Shown: positions 1-8,009 of the stretch, piece after piece
Layout: each line of letters begins with the position of its first letter
Numbering within the stretch: position 1 is the first letter of the stretch
From: CAZUFB01 sp048173955
Lineage (GTDB): Bacteria; Actinomycetota; Coriobacteriia; Coriobacteriales; UMGS124
Direction of reading: 5' to 3'
NCBI GenBank assembly: GCA_048173955.1
Contig: DBEYOB010000142.1
Location: 1-57,623 of the forward strand
Length of the DNA stretch: 57,623 bases
Made by a program: the position numbers and the translations under genes
The notes under the pieces: model-generated
The model's database searches: none
Told to the model about the DNA's origin: nothing
The model's input: the letters and a program-made list of their open reading frames with translations, nothing else

Positions 1-36
1 GTCTCCCTACTCCTCCAGGTCTCCCTACTCCTCCAG
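1..36. repeat. 18-bp tandem direct repeat over the 3' end of the M16 peptidase gene
   Basis: Positions 1-18 and 19-36 are identical (GTCTCCCTACTCCTCCAG). On the minus strand each unit reads as codons for Leu-Glu-Glu, a TAG stop and two more codons, so the end of the peptidase gene and its stop are duplicated. This could be a real slippage duplication or an artefact at a sequence edge, because it lies at the first base of the window. Confidence 0.8.
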
Positions 37-2988
37 GGCGCCGTCGCCGAAGAGGTCGATCGGCCGCAGTCCGGCCCGGGAGCGCTCGATGGCGTCGCGG
101 CTCCCGAACACGCAGGCCGTCCCGGTGGCGGCGAGGCGGTCGAGGGACGGCGCGAGCGCCCGCACGGCCCCGGGCTCGGCGGCGAGCTCCTCGGCGCGCA
201 CGCGGCTGCGCCATCCCGCCTCGCGGTGCGCGAGCCAGTCGCCGTCCTGGCGCCGTGCGACCAGGCGGGGTTTTTGGGGCGCGTCGTGCGAGGCGACGGT
301 GCTCACGACGTACCCCTCCATCTCGCGCGGCTCGGGTTCGAACGAGGCGAGCCACGCGCCGGCGCGGTCCATGCGCTCGAGCGAGGCGTCGAGGTTGGGG
401 TCGCGGAAGGTGTAGTATCCCATGTTGCCGTTCGTCGCGACCCTGAACCCGCAGCCGTACGCCCCGCCCTTCACGCGGATCTCGTTCCACAGGTAGCCGT
501 AGTTGAGCGCCTGCGCGGCGACAGGCCAGGTGCCCGAGTAGGCGGCGCCGGTCAGGTGCCCGGAGGCCGCCTTCGCGACGAAGCACACGTCGCTGGGGAC
601 GACGAAAGCCTCGCCGCCCTGCACCGACTCGGGTATCGCGAGCGTGCCGTATGCCCCCGGGGCCTGCGGGGCGAGGCGCAGGGTCCCGCCCGCCTCCCAG
701 AAGCGGTCCATGTCCGCGCGCTCGCCGGTGAAGCTGTGCAGGTCCGACCCCGCCGCGAAGACGCGGCGGCAGACGTCGGCGAGCGTCGCGGGCAGCCTGT
801 CGGAGCGGGCGTCCCAGTCGGCGAGCAGGCGGCGCACGAAGCGGTAGTAGTCGACGTTTCCGAAGTGCTGGGCGAGGCGGCTCCCCTTCGAGGTGTACCC
901 CCAGGCCCGCGCGAGCGCATAGGTGTGGCCGGCATTGGCGAAGGCCTGCTCGCTGTCGAGGCGCTGCTGCTGCAGGATCGTCCTGATGCTGCCCGTGTCG
1001 CCGAAGTCGGTGGAGGACCACACCTCGGAGGGGATGGCGGCGAGGTTGGCGACGTTTTCTGCCAGCGCGCTCGCGCCGACGACGAGCCACGGGGTCGGCT
1101 CCCCGGTCCGGCAGTCCTCGTACACCGCGGTCGAGAACGAGAGGCGCCCGAGGCGCGACTCGATGAGCGTGTCGAGCTGGGCCGCCGTGTGCTCCGCGGT
1201 CGCCAACTTGCCCAGAAGCGTCGCGGCGAGCGTCGCGTAGTGGAGCTCGTCCCAGGTGAGGCAGGACAGGTCGAAGTAGTGGTAGACGTAGTCGATGCGC
1301 CGGGTGGGGACCTCGTGGTGCAGGCAGGGGAGCGGCGTGCCCTCGACGGGGCCGAACGCCGGCTCCTCGCGCGCGGGGCCGATGTCGGACACCCCGAGCC
1401 GGGGGAGGGTTGCCAGCGCCTCGGGGGCGTCGGGCTCGTCCTGGGCGGCGCGCAGGGCCTCGACCGCGGAGCGGACGGCGGCGAGCCCCTCTTCGCCCAT
1501 CTCGGCGGCGGCGCGGGCAAGCGCGGTCTCCTCTTCGTCGGCGCAGCCGTCCCCCTCGCCGTCGAGCGGCACGAGCTCAGCGGTGGCGCGGTGGCGCGCC
1601 CCGACGAACATATCGCGCACCAGATCCTCCCAGTACGTTCCCTCCAGCCCTGCGCGCAGCTCGGCGAGCGCGTCCTCGTAGCGCAGGTAGTCGCAGGGCA
1701 TGCCGTCGTCGTACAGCCAGCCGCTCATGGCGTTGATGGCGAGCGCGACCCCGTCGGCGTAGCCGAAGTCGCGCTCGCGTAGGCCGAAGGCGGCCGCCTC
1801 GAGCGAGGCGACGAGGTTCTCGCGGGGGACCCCCTCGCGCGCCATGCGGGCGAACTCGGACTCGACGAGCTCTCGGAAGGTCCGCTTCGCCCCGGGCTTC
1901 GCCCCGCGCAGCTCGATGGCGAAGAACGGCTGGAGCAGGCCGTCGTAGACGAACGCGTCGACGTCGCAGCCGAGCCCCGCGTCGAGCAGGGTGCGCTTGA
2001 GCGGCGCCTCGTTGCTGCCCATGAGGGCGTCCGCGAGGATCTCGGCGGCGAGGCAGCGCGTGCGGTCGCGGTAGGTGCCGAACACGTAGCCGAGCATGAC
2101 GGCGGCGTTCTCGGGCGGGGTCGCCATGGTGCACACCGCGTCGTCGTCGACGACGGGCGCCTGCAGCTCGAGCGGGTTGGGCGCGCCGGCCGGCCGCGGG
2201 GGGCACGAGAGGTAGCGCTCGTCGAGCAGACGCAGCTCGCGCTCGAGCGACATGTCGCCGTAGAGCACGATGCGCGCGTTGGCGAGGTTGTAGTGGCGCG
2301 CGTGGGTGTCGAGGAAGCCCTCGTAGGTGAGCTGGGGGATGGCGCGCGGGTTGCCCCCCGACTCGTGCCCGTAGGCGGTGTCGGGGAACAGGGCGGCGTT
2401 CAGGCGGTTGAGGACGACCTCGTCGGGGTCGGCCAGGGCCCCCTTCATCTCGTTGAGCACGACGCCGTTGTAGCGGAGCGCGGGGGCTTCGTCCCCGTCG
2501 CCCTCTTCGACCTCGTAGTGCCACCCCTCCTGCTCGAAGATCCCCCTCTTGCGGTAGAGCATGGGGTGCAGCACCGCGTCCATGTAGACGTCCATGAGGT
2601 TGAGCAGGTCCTGCTCGTTGGTGCTCGCGACCGGGTACATGGTCTTGTCCGAGAAGGTGAGGGCGTTCAGGAAGGTCTGCATCGAGGATTTGAGCAGGTT
2701 GACGAAGGGCTCCTTGACCGGGTAGCGGTCGCTGCCGCACAGCACGGAGTGCTCGAGGATGTGGAAGACGCCCGTGTCGTCGGCGGGCGGGGTCTTGAAG
2801 GCGATGGCGAACGACTTGTTCTCGTCGTCGTTGGCGAGCCACATGAGCGGCGTGCCGTGCGCGGCGTGGCGCATGACGTAGGCCGTGCCCTCGATCTCGG
2901 GCACCCCCTCGACGCGTTCGACGGTGAATCCGTGCAGCTGCGTCCCAACGGCGAGCTGAAGGTCGCGCTCGGCAGCGGCGTATGCCAT
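25..2988 (-). CDS. M16C family zinc metallopeptidase (presequence-protease/insulinase-like)
   Basis: A 987-residue protein, the usual size for single-chain M16C peptidases (PreP/Cym1 type), which degrade short unstructured peptides inside a closed two-half chamber. The inverted zinc motif HILEH is at residues 76-80, and the third ligand is probably the Glu in NEMKG near residue 180. The N-terminal half carries the catalytic site; the C-terminal half is the non-catalytic partner. I chose the ATG at 2988 because AGGAAAGGAG lies just upstream; a longer reading from 3090 would begin in non-coding sequence. No signal peptide is seen, so it is probably cytoplasmic. It diverges from the phosphate transporter. 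The 3' end overlaps a tandem repeat that duplicates the stop codon. Family assignment is confident; the substrate is unknown. Confidence 0.93.
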   Translation of the reverse strand: MAYAAAERDLQLAVGTQLHGFTVERVEGVPEIEGTAYVMRHAAHGTPLMWLANDDENKSFAIAFKTPPADDTGVFHILEHSVLCGSDRYPVKEPFVNLLKSSMQTFLNALTFSDKTMYPVASTNEQDLLNLMDVYMDAVLHPMLYRKRGIFEQEGWHYEVEEGDGDEAPALRYNGVVLNEMKGALADPDEVVLNRLNAALFPDTAYGHESGGNPRAIPQLTYEGFLDTHARHYNLANARIVLYGDMSLERELRLLDERYLSCPPRPAGAPNPLELQAPVVDDDAVCTMATPPENAAVMLGYVFGTYRDRTRCLAAEILADALMGSNEAPLKRTLLDAGLGCDVDAFVYDGLLQPFFAIELRGAKPGAKRTFRELVESEFARMAREGVPRENLVASLEAAAFGLRERDFGYADGVALAINAMSGWLYDDGMPCDYLRYEDALAELRAGLEGTYWEDLVRDMFVGARHRATAELVPLDGEGDGCADEEETALARAAAEMGEEGLAAVRSAVEALRAAQDEPDAPEALATLPRLGVSDIGPAREEPAFGPVEGTPLPCLHHEVPTRRIDYVYHYFDLSCLTWDELHYATLAATLLGKLATAEHTAAQLDTLIESRLGRLSFSTAVYEDCRTGEPTPWLVVGASALAENVANLAAIPSEVWSSTDFGDTGSIRTILQQQRLDSEQAFANAGHTYALARAWGYTSKGSRLAQHFGNVDYYRFVRRLLADWDARSDRLPATLADVCRRVFAAGSDLHSFTGERADMDRFWEAGGTLRLAPQAPGAYGTLAIPESVQGGEAFVVPSDVCFVAKAASGHLTGAAYSGTWPVAAQALNYGYLWNEIRVKGGAYGCGFRVATNGNMGYYTFRDPNLDASLERMDRAGAWLASFEPEPREMEGYVVSTVASHDAPQKPRLVARRQDGDWLAHREAGWRSRVRAEELAAEPGAVRALAPSLDRLAATGTACVFGSRDAIERSRAGLRPIDLFGDGALEE

Positions 2989-3342
2989 GGGCCGTGCTCC
3001 TTTCCTGCTTGCGGTCGTCCGGTCGGCCCGCGGACGCGCGGTCGTGCGGGCCATGCAGCACAGTATAGGAATTGCGCGGCCGCACGTCATGGGGTTCGCA
3101 GCATATCCGCGCGCGGCCGGACCCCGCCGTCCCGCCCGCCGCTTTCCCGCTGTCGCGCTCGTCGGGCAGACGGTGCGCTTTTCAGCGAAAAGCGCTGCGG
3201 GCCGGCATCAGCCGGTTCCAACTCATGGTATTGTTATCGTCGCGTCATCGCTGTGTCTTGAAATGGTACGCATCCGGTCAGACGACGGTAAGGGCCCTGT
3301 CGCCCACCCCGTGGTTTGACATGCTCCGACCCGGGGGGTCCG
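2989..3342. other. Divergent intergenic region between the peptidase and the phosphate transporter
   Basis: This 354-bp region must hold the promoters of both flanking genes. The clearest structure is a perfect hairpin, GCGCTTTTC (3175-3183), loop AGC, then GAAAAGCGC (3187-3195). No convincing -35/-10 pair or Pho box could be identified by eye. No coding region is supported. Confidence 0.5.
3175..3195. promoter_or_regulatory. Perfect 9-bp palindrome with 3-nt loop upstream of the phosphate transporter
   Basis: GCGCTTTTC and GAAAAGCGC are exact reverse complements separated by AGC, about 150 bp before the transporter start. It could be an operator or a transcript hairpin. There is no T-run after it on either strand, which argues against a simple terminator. 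Confidence 0.4.
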
Positions 3343-4392
3343 ATGGACTTTTCGTTCATGGCTATCGTCGGCGAGATGGTCGCCAACCCGCTGCTGTGCA
3401 TCGTCATCCTGCTGGTGCTCGCGGTGGTGGTCGTCAACGGCGCCACCGACGCGGCCAACGCCATCGCGACGGTCGTCTCGACGCGCTGCATGAAGGCCCG
3501 CTCCGCCATCGCCATGGCGGCGGTCTGCAACTTCCTGGGTCTGCTGCTCATGTCGCTCATATCGACCGCCGTGGCCGACACGATCTCCGGCATGGTCAAC
3601 TTCGGCGGGGACGGGCAGATGTCGCTCGTCGCCCTGTGCGCGGCGATGGTCGCGATCGTCGTCTGGGGCGTGGTGACCTGGATCTTCGGCATCCCGACGT
3701 CCGAGTCGCACGCCCTCATCGCGGGGCTCACGGGCGCCGCGATCGCCCTGCAGGGATTTTCGGCGGGCGTCAACTGGGGCGAGTGGGTCAAGGTCCTCTA
3801 CGGCCTGGTGCTTTCGACGGTCCTCGGCTTTGCGAGCGGGTGGCTCATAGCGCGCGGCACCGGGTGGCTGTTCCGCTCGGTCAACCGCTACAAGGCCGAG
3901 ACGTTCTTCTCGGGCGCGCAGATCGTCTCGGCGGGCATGCTCGCGTTCATGCACGGCGCGCAGGACGGGCAGAAGTTCATGAGCATCGCGATGATGGCCA
4001 TCATGCTTCAGATGGGCCTGACCGGCGAGCCGGGCAGCTACCCCGTGTGGATCATGCTCGTGTGCTCGCTCGCCATGGGCGGCGGCACCGCCATCGGCGG
4101 CAAGCGCATCATCAAGTCCGTCGCCATGGAGATGACGAAGCTCGAGAAGTACCAGGGGTTCTCGGCGAGCCTGGCGGCGTCGCTGTGCATCCTGCTCGCC
4201 ACGCTGACGGGCGTGCCGGTCTCGACGACGCACACCAAGACCACCGCCATCATGGGCGTGGGCGCCGAGAAGCGCCTCACCTCGGTGAAGTGGTCGGTCG
4301 CCAAGGAGATCTGCCTGACCTGGATCATCACGTTCCCCGGTTGCGCCCTGCTCGGCTGGGCGATGACGCGGCTGCTGATGGTGTTCATGTAG
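3343..4392 (+). CDS. pit: Inorganic phosphate transporter, Pit family
   Basis: A 349-residue polytopic membrane protein of the Pit (PF01384) family, which imports phosphate, often as a metal-phosphate complex, driven by protons or sodium. Both halves carry the family's repeated signature: NGATDAANAIATVVSTR near the N-terminus and HGAQDGQKF in the second half. GIPTSESHALIAG and GVPVSTTHTKT mark the two re-entrant segments. About ten hydrophobic segments are visible. The start MDFSFMAIV at 3343 is preferred over an upstream in-frame ATG at 3316, because it places the first membrane segment at the usual distance; the ribosome binding site is weak in either case. The next gene encodes the usual DUF47 partner 45 bp downstream, so the two probably form one operon. 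Confidence 0.93.
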   Translation: MDFSFMAIVGEMVANPLLCIVILLVLAVVVVNGATDAANAIATVVSTRCMKARSAIAMAAVCNFLGLLLMSLISTAVADTISGMVNFGGDGQMSLVALCAAMVAIVVWGVVTWIFGIPTSESHALIAGLTGAAIALQGFSAGVNWGEWVKVLYGLVLSTVLGFASGWLIARGTGWLFRSVNRYKAETFFSGAQIVSAGMLAFMHGAQDGQKFMSIAMMAIMLQMGLTGEPGSYPVWIMLVCSLAMGGGTAIGGKRIIKSVAMEMTKLEKYQGFSASLAASLCILLATLTGVPVSTTHTKTTAIMGVGAEKRLTSVKWSVAKEICLTWIITFPGCALLGWAMTRLLMVFM

Positions 4393-4437
4393 GCCGACGC
4401 CGCCGGTGCGCGCGGGGCCAGCGAGAAAGGGCGTTCC

Positions 4438-5076
4438 ATGGGCAAGAAACAGAGGTTCGACTACTTCGACGCGTTCTGCATGCAGGCCGCCATAGCCGCC
4501 GAGGCTTCGCAGGCCCTCGTCGACCTGCTCGAGGACTACCATCCCGACTCCGATGAGTGGGCGCACGGCCACATCGAGAAGATGCACCTGATCGAGCAGC
4601 GCGGCGACCAGACCGCCCACGAGATCATGGACCGCCTCGCGGTCGAGTTCATGCCCCCCATCGACCGCGAGGACGTCACCGAGCTCTCGATGCTGCTCGA
4701 CGACGTCATCGACCTCATCGAGGAGGTCGTGCAGCACCTCTACATGTACGACGTCCGCGAGCTGCACCCTTGTACGCTGCCCATGGCGCGCGTCATCGAC
4801 GAGTCCGTCGACGCGCTGGCTGAGGCGACGCGGGCCTTCCACGAGTTCAAGAAGCCCAAGAAGCTCGGCCGCCTGCTCGTTGCCGTGCACGACAAGGAGT
4901 CCGAGGCCGACAAACTCTACATCGAGGCGAAGCGCGACGTCTTCGCGAACCACCCCGACGCCCCCGCGTCCTACCTCATCGCGTGGAACAGCATGTTCTC
5001 GCACATGGAGGAGTGCTGCGACGCCTGCGAGAAGGTCGCGAGCGTCATGCAGAAGATCGCCCTCAAGAACACGTAG
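4438..5076 (+). CDS. DUF47 family PhoU-like phosphate transport regulator
   Basis: A 212-residue all-helical protein of the DUF47/PhoU_div family, which typically sits next to pit genes and modulates the transporter or phosphate signalling. The sequence is rich in Asp, Glu and His in helical repeats, for example the segments around EDVTELSMLLDDVIDLIEEV, as expected for a metal-binding PhoU-like bundle. AGAAAGGGCG lies just before the ATG. It follows pit by 45 bp on the same strand, so co-transcription is likely. No membrane segment or signal peptide is seen; it probably acts at the inner face of the membrane with Pit. Family assignment is firm; the regulatory mechanism is not known. Confidence 0.9.
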   Translation: MGKKQRFDYFDAFCMQAAIAAEASQALVDLLEDYHPDSDEWAHGHIEKMHLIEQRGDQTAHEIMDRLAVEFMPPIDREDVTELSMLLDDVIDLIEEVVQHLYMYDVRELHPCTLPMARVIDESVDALAEATRAFHEFKKPKKLGRLLVAVHDKESEADKLYIEAKRDVFANHPDAPASYLIAWNSMFSHMEECCDACEKVASVMQKIALKNT

Positions 5077-5080
5077 GAAC

Positions 5081-5100
5081 CGGCGGCGGGGCGGCCGCCG
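5081..5100 (+). terminator. GC-rich hairpin after the DUF47 gene
   Basis: CGGCGGC (5081-5087), a six-base loop, then GCCGCCG (5094-5100) forms a short GC stem four bases after the stop codon. There is no U-run beyond the next few bases, so termination efficiency is uncertain. Confidence 0.4.
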
Positions 5101-5330
5101 AGGGCGTTTCCCGGCCTCCCGGCCGACGTGCGTTTCCTGCGCGCGCACCCCTTGCTGGCTGCGCCATGCGCGCGTTGCGCTATCATGTCCCAGCGGCCCG
5201 CCGAGCGCTTCGTCTGCGCGGGGCGGGCTGCTGGCGTGCGCTGCGCCGTTTACGCATGCGCGCGCCGACCGGAGGATGCCGCCCGCACCGGCACGGGGCG
5301 GCAGAAGGCCACGCAAACGAAAGGCAAGGC

Positions 5331-7115
5331 ATGTCGAGCGTTCTGAACGAGCATTCCACCCACACGCACACCTGCGGCGAGCTGCGCGCGAGCGACATCG
5401 GCGCGACCGTCACCCTCAACGGCTGGGTCCAGCACCGCCGCGACCACGGCGGCCTCATCTTCGTCGACCTGCGCGACCGCGAGGGGCTGACGCAGTGCGC
5501 CTTCGACCCTGACCTTTCGGGCGCCGAGGTGTTCCACGCGGCCGAGACGATCCGCCCCGAGTGGCCCATCTCCGTCACCGGCGTCGTGCGCGCCCGCCCC
5601 GAGGGCATGGCGAACCCCAACCTCGCGACGGGCGAGGTCGAGGTCCTCATCGGCGACATCACGGTCATCAACACCTCCAAGACCCCGCCCTTCCAGATCG
5701 AGGACGGCATCGTCACGGCGGAGGACACCCGTCTGCGCTACCGCTACCTCGACCTGCGCCGCCCCGAGATGCTGGGGCGCCTCAAGCTGCGCGACGCCTT
5801 CACCTGGGGCATGCGCGAGGCGCTGCACAGGCGTGCGTTCCTCGAGGTCGAGACGCCGATCCTCTTCAAGTCCTCGCCCGAGGGCGCGCGCGACTTCATC
5901 GTGCCGAGCCGCCTGAACCCGGGCAGCTTCTACGCCCTGCCGCAGTCCCCGCAGCTGCTCAAGGAGCTCCTCATGGTCTCCGGCATCGAGCGCTACTACC
6001 AGGTCGCCAAGTGCTTCCGCGACGAGGACCTGCGCGCCGACCGCCAGCCCGAGTTCACCCAGGTCGACATCGAGATGTCCTTCGTCGACATGGACGGCGC
6101 CATCGCCATCCTCGAGGACGTGCTCAAGGACGCGTTCGCCGAGGTCGGCGTCGACCTGCCCACGCCGCTGCGCCGCATGCCCTACTGGGAGGCGATGGAC
6201 ACCTACGGCAGCGACAAGCCCGACACGCGCTTCGGCATGCATCTCGTCGACGTGAGCGACGTCTTCAAGAACTCGCAGTTCAAGGTGTTCGCCCAGGCTG
6301 CCAACACCGAGGGACAGGTCGTCAGGTGCATCAACGCCAAGGGGGCCGGCACCTGGAGCCGCGGCGAGCTCGACAAGCTGCCCGGCATCGCCCAGAACTT
6401 CGGCGCCAAGGGCCTCGCGTGGATCGCGTTCCGTGCCGACGGCAGCGTGAACAGCCCCATCGTCAAGTTCTTCTCCGACGACGAGATGGCCGCCCTGCGC
6501 GCCGCGTGCGACGTCGAGCCGGGCGATTTGCTCATGTTCGCCGCCTGCGAGCGCAAGCTGGCCGACGAGGTGCTCGGCGGCATGCGCACCCACATGGCCA
6601 ACGCCCTGGGCATCGAGCGCGCGGGCCACGACTTTCTGTGGGTCGTCGACTTCCCGATGTTCGAGTACGACGAGGAGGAGAAGCGCTACAGCGCCGAGCA
6701 CCACCCCTTCACCCAGCCTTACGAGGCCGACGTCGACAAGATTGAGACCGACCCGCTCGCCGTGGGCTCCTACACCTACGACTTCGTGATGGACGGCTAC
6801 GAGGCGGGCGGCGGCGGCATGCGCATCCACAACGCCGACCTGCAGATGCGCGTCCTCAAGCGCCTCGGCTTCACCGAGGAGAAGGCCAAGGAGCAGTTCG
6901 GCTACCTCATCGAGGCGCTCGGCTACGGCGCGCCCACGCTCGGCGGTTTCGCGCTCGGCCTCGACCGCGTGTGCATGATCCTGGCCGGCTGCGACTCGAT
7001 CCGCGACGTCATGGCGTTCCCCAAGACCTCCTCGGGCGCCGACCTCATGAGCGCCGCCCCGAGCCGCGTCTCCGACAAGCAGCTCGACGAGGTCGCCCTG
7101 CGCACCACGGTGTAG
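5331..7115 (+). CDS. aspS: Aspartyl-tRNA synthetase (bacterial type)
   Basis: A 594-residue class II aminoacyl-tRNA synthetase that charges tRNA-Asp (or tRNA-Asp and tRNA-Asn in a non-discriminating organism; the sequence alone does not decide). An N-terminal OB-fold anticodon-binding domain (GWVQHRRDHGG, VDLRDREG) is followed by the catalytic core. Motif 2 (FRDEDLRADRQPEFTQ) is near residues 228-243, a GAD insertion domain follows, and motif 3 (GGFALGLDRV) is near residue 540. The length matches bacterial AspRS. I chose the start MSSVLNEHS because AAAGGCAAGG lies just upstream; an in-frame extension back to 4983 would overlap the previous gene. No T-box leader (no AGGGTGG...ACC) was found in the 254-bp upstream gap. 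Confidence 0.96.
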   Translation: MSSVLNEHSTHTHTCGELRASDIGATVTLNGWVQHRRDHGGLIFVDLRDREGLTQCAFDPDLSGAEVFHAAETIRPEWPISVTGVVRARPEGMANPNLATGEVEVLIGDITVINTSKTPPFQIEDGIVTAEDTRLRYRYLDLRRPEMLGRLKLRDAFTWGMREALHRRAFLEVETPILFKSSPEGARDFIVPSRLNPGSFYALPQSPQLLKELLMVSGIERYYQVAKCFRDEDLRADRQPEFTQVDIEMSFVDMDGAIAILEDVLKDAFAEVGVDLPTPLRRMPYWEAMDTYGSDKPDTRFGMHLVDVSDVFKNSQFKVFAQAANTEGQVVRCINAKGAGTWSRGELDKLPGIAQNFGAKGLAWIAFRADGSVNSPIVKFFSDDEMAALRAACDVEPGDLLMFAACERKLADEVLGGMRTHMANALGIERAGHDFLWVVDFPMFEYDEEEKRYSAEHHPFTQPYEADVDKIETDPLAVGSYTYDFVMDGYEAGGGGMRIHNADLQMRVLKRLGFTEEKAKEQFGYLIEALGYGAPTLGGFALGLDRVCMILAGCDSIRDVMAFPKTSSGADLMSAAPSRVSDKQLDEVALRTTV

Positions 7116-7541
7116 CGGGCGACGCAGCCGCGCGGCTGTGCGGCGCGCGACAGACGATAAGGCGATAGCGGTGCGGACCCCACGGGCCCCGCGACGGCAG
7201 GCGGCGAAGGCGCCGTGGCCGCGCGGGGCCCGGTTTGCTTCATGTGTGGCCGGACTGAGCAATATGTTGATAATTGATACCAAAGCGCCGCCATGCGCAC
7301 GACTGCGCGCCGTGCGCCGCCCGCCCGTGTGCTACCCGCGCCACCGCCTGCGCATGGCCTCGCTTCCCGCCCTTACGCCTTCCGTCCCGCCGTTTTCCCG
7401 TCCAATCGCACATCGTCGGCTCCGGTATCCCGTGCAAGGGGTAGACTGGTAACCGAAGCGAACGTCCCACGGGCCGTCTGCTTGCAGGGGCATGCGGCCC
7501 CGCGGCGCGCCTGGACGGGGCATCGAACGAAAGGGGCCATC
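7116..7541. other. Intergenic region between aspS and the phasin-like gene
   Basis: A 426-bp gap. It begins with a perfect 14-bp palindrome (7124-7137), followed by a nested GC hairpin at 7183-7232 that looks like the aspS terminator. The second half must hold the promoter of the next operon; TAGACT at 7442-7447 is a possible -10 element, but no good -35 pairs with it. Reading frames here have no coding character. Confidence 0.5.
7183..7232 (+). terminator. Nested GC-rich hairpin, probable aspS terminator
   Basis: CGGGCCCCGCG (7183-7193) pairs exactly with CGCGGGGCCCG (7222-7232). The loop holds a second small stem, GGCG/CGCC. GTTTGCTTC follows on the plus strand. The position 67 bp after aspS fits a terminator without a strong U-tract. 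Confidence 0.55.
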
Positions 7542-7985
7542 ATGGCTGAGAACGGTTTGGCGGACGGGTTGCGCAAGGTGTTCATGGCAGGCGTCGGTGC
7601 GGTGGCGGCAGTGGGGGAGCGCGGCGGCCAGGTGGTCGAGACGCTGGCCGAGCGCGGCGAGTCGGTCGTCAAGCAGGGCCGCGACCTCAACCGCGAGCTA
7701 CTCCAGAAGGGGACCGACGCGGTGGGCGACGTCCGCGAGGACGTTCTGCGCGCGACGCTCGCGGTGCTGTCGCCCGCATCGCGTGCGAAGTTCGTCGAGG
7801 CCGCACAGCGCATCGCCGCCGAGCTCGACGCCGCCGACGCCGCCCGCGCCGCCCGGGAGTCCAAGGGCCGCGGGGTGACCGTCCCGGTCCAAGACGGCAC
7901 CGGCCCGCTCGAGGAGCCCGAGGCCCAGGCCGCACCGGACGTGCCCGACGCGGCATGGGATCCGGCGGCACCGGACGTGCGCTAG
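7542..7985 (+). CDS. Small phasin-like helical protein
   Basis: A 147-residue protein with an N-terminal hydrophobic/small-residue stretch (FMAGVGAVAAVGERGGQVVETL) and long amphipathic helices, ending in a Pro/Ala-rich disordered tail. The pattern (GLRKVFMAGVGA, then LAERGESVVKQGRDLNREL) resembles phasin or poly(hydroxyalkanoate) granule-associated helical proteins. No pha synthase genes are seen nearby, so a role at granules is not supported. GAACGAAAGGGG precedes the ATG. It ends 24 bp before the AarF/UbiB gene and is probably co-transcribed with it; this coupling suggests a helper role in the same membrane or quinone-related process, which is inference. Confidence 0.7.
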   Translation: MAENGLADGLRKVFMAGVGAVAAVGERGGQVVETLAERGESVVKQGRDLNRELLQKGTDAVGDVREDVLRATLAVLSPASRAKFVEAAQRIAAELDAADAARAARESKGRGVTVPVQDGTGPLEEPEAQAAPDVPDAAWDPAAPDVR

Positions 7986-8009
7986 GGCGCGCCTGAGACG
8001 AGGAGCCCC

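Noticed and set aside
226..1782. Long open frames opposite the peptidase gene, and similar long frames opposite gltB, aspS, fhs and the permease
   Set aside because: These are antisense or shifted shadows caused by high GC content and few stop codons. They show Arg/Ala/Pro/Gly-rich translations, no ribosome binding sites and no recognisable motifs.
5077..5330. T-box leader for aspS
   Set aside because: No AGGGTGGNACCGCG antiterminator box or specifier-loop arrangement could be found in the 254-bp gap.
7138..7452. Open frame between aspS and the phasin-like gene
   Set aside because: It lacks a ribosome binding site, overlaps the terminator hairpin and has Arg/Pro-rich random composition.
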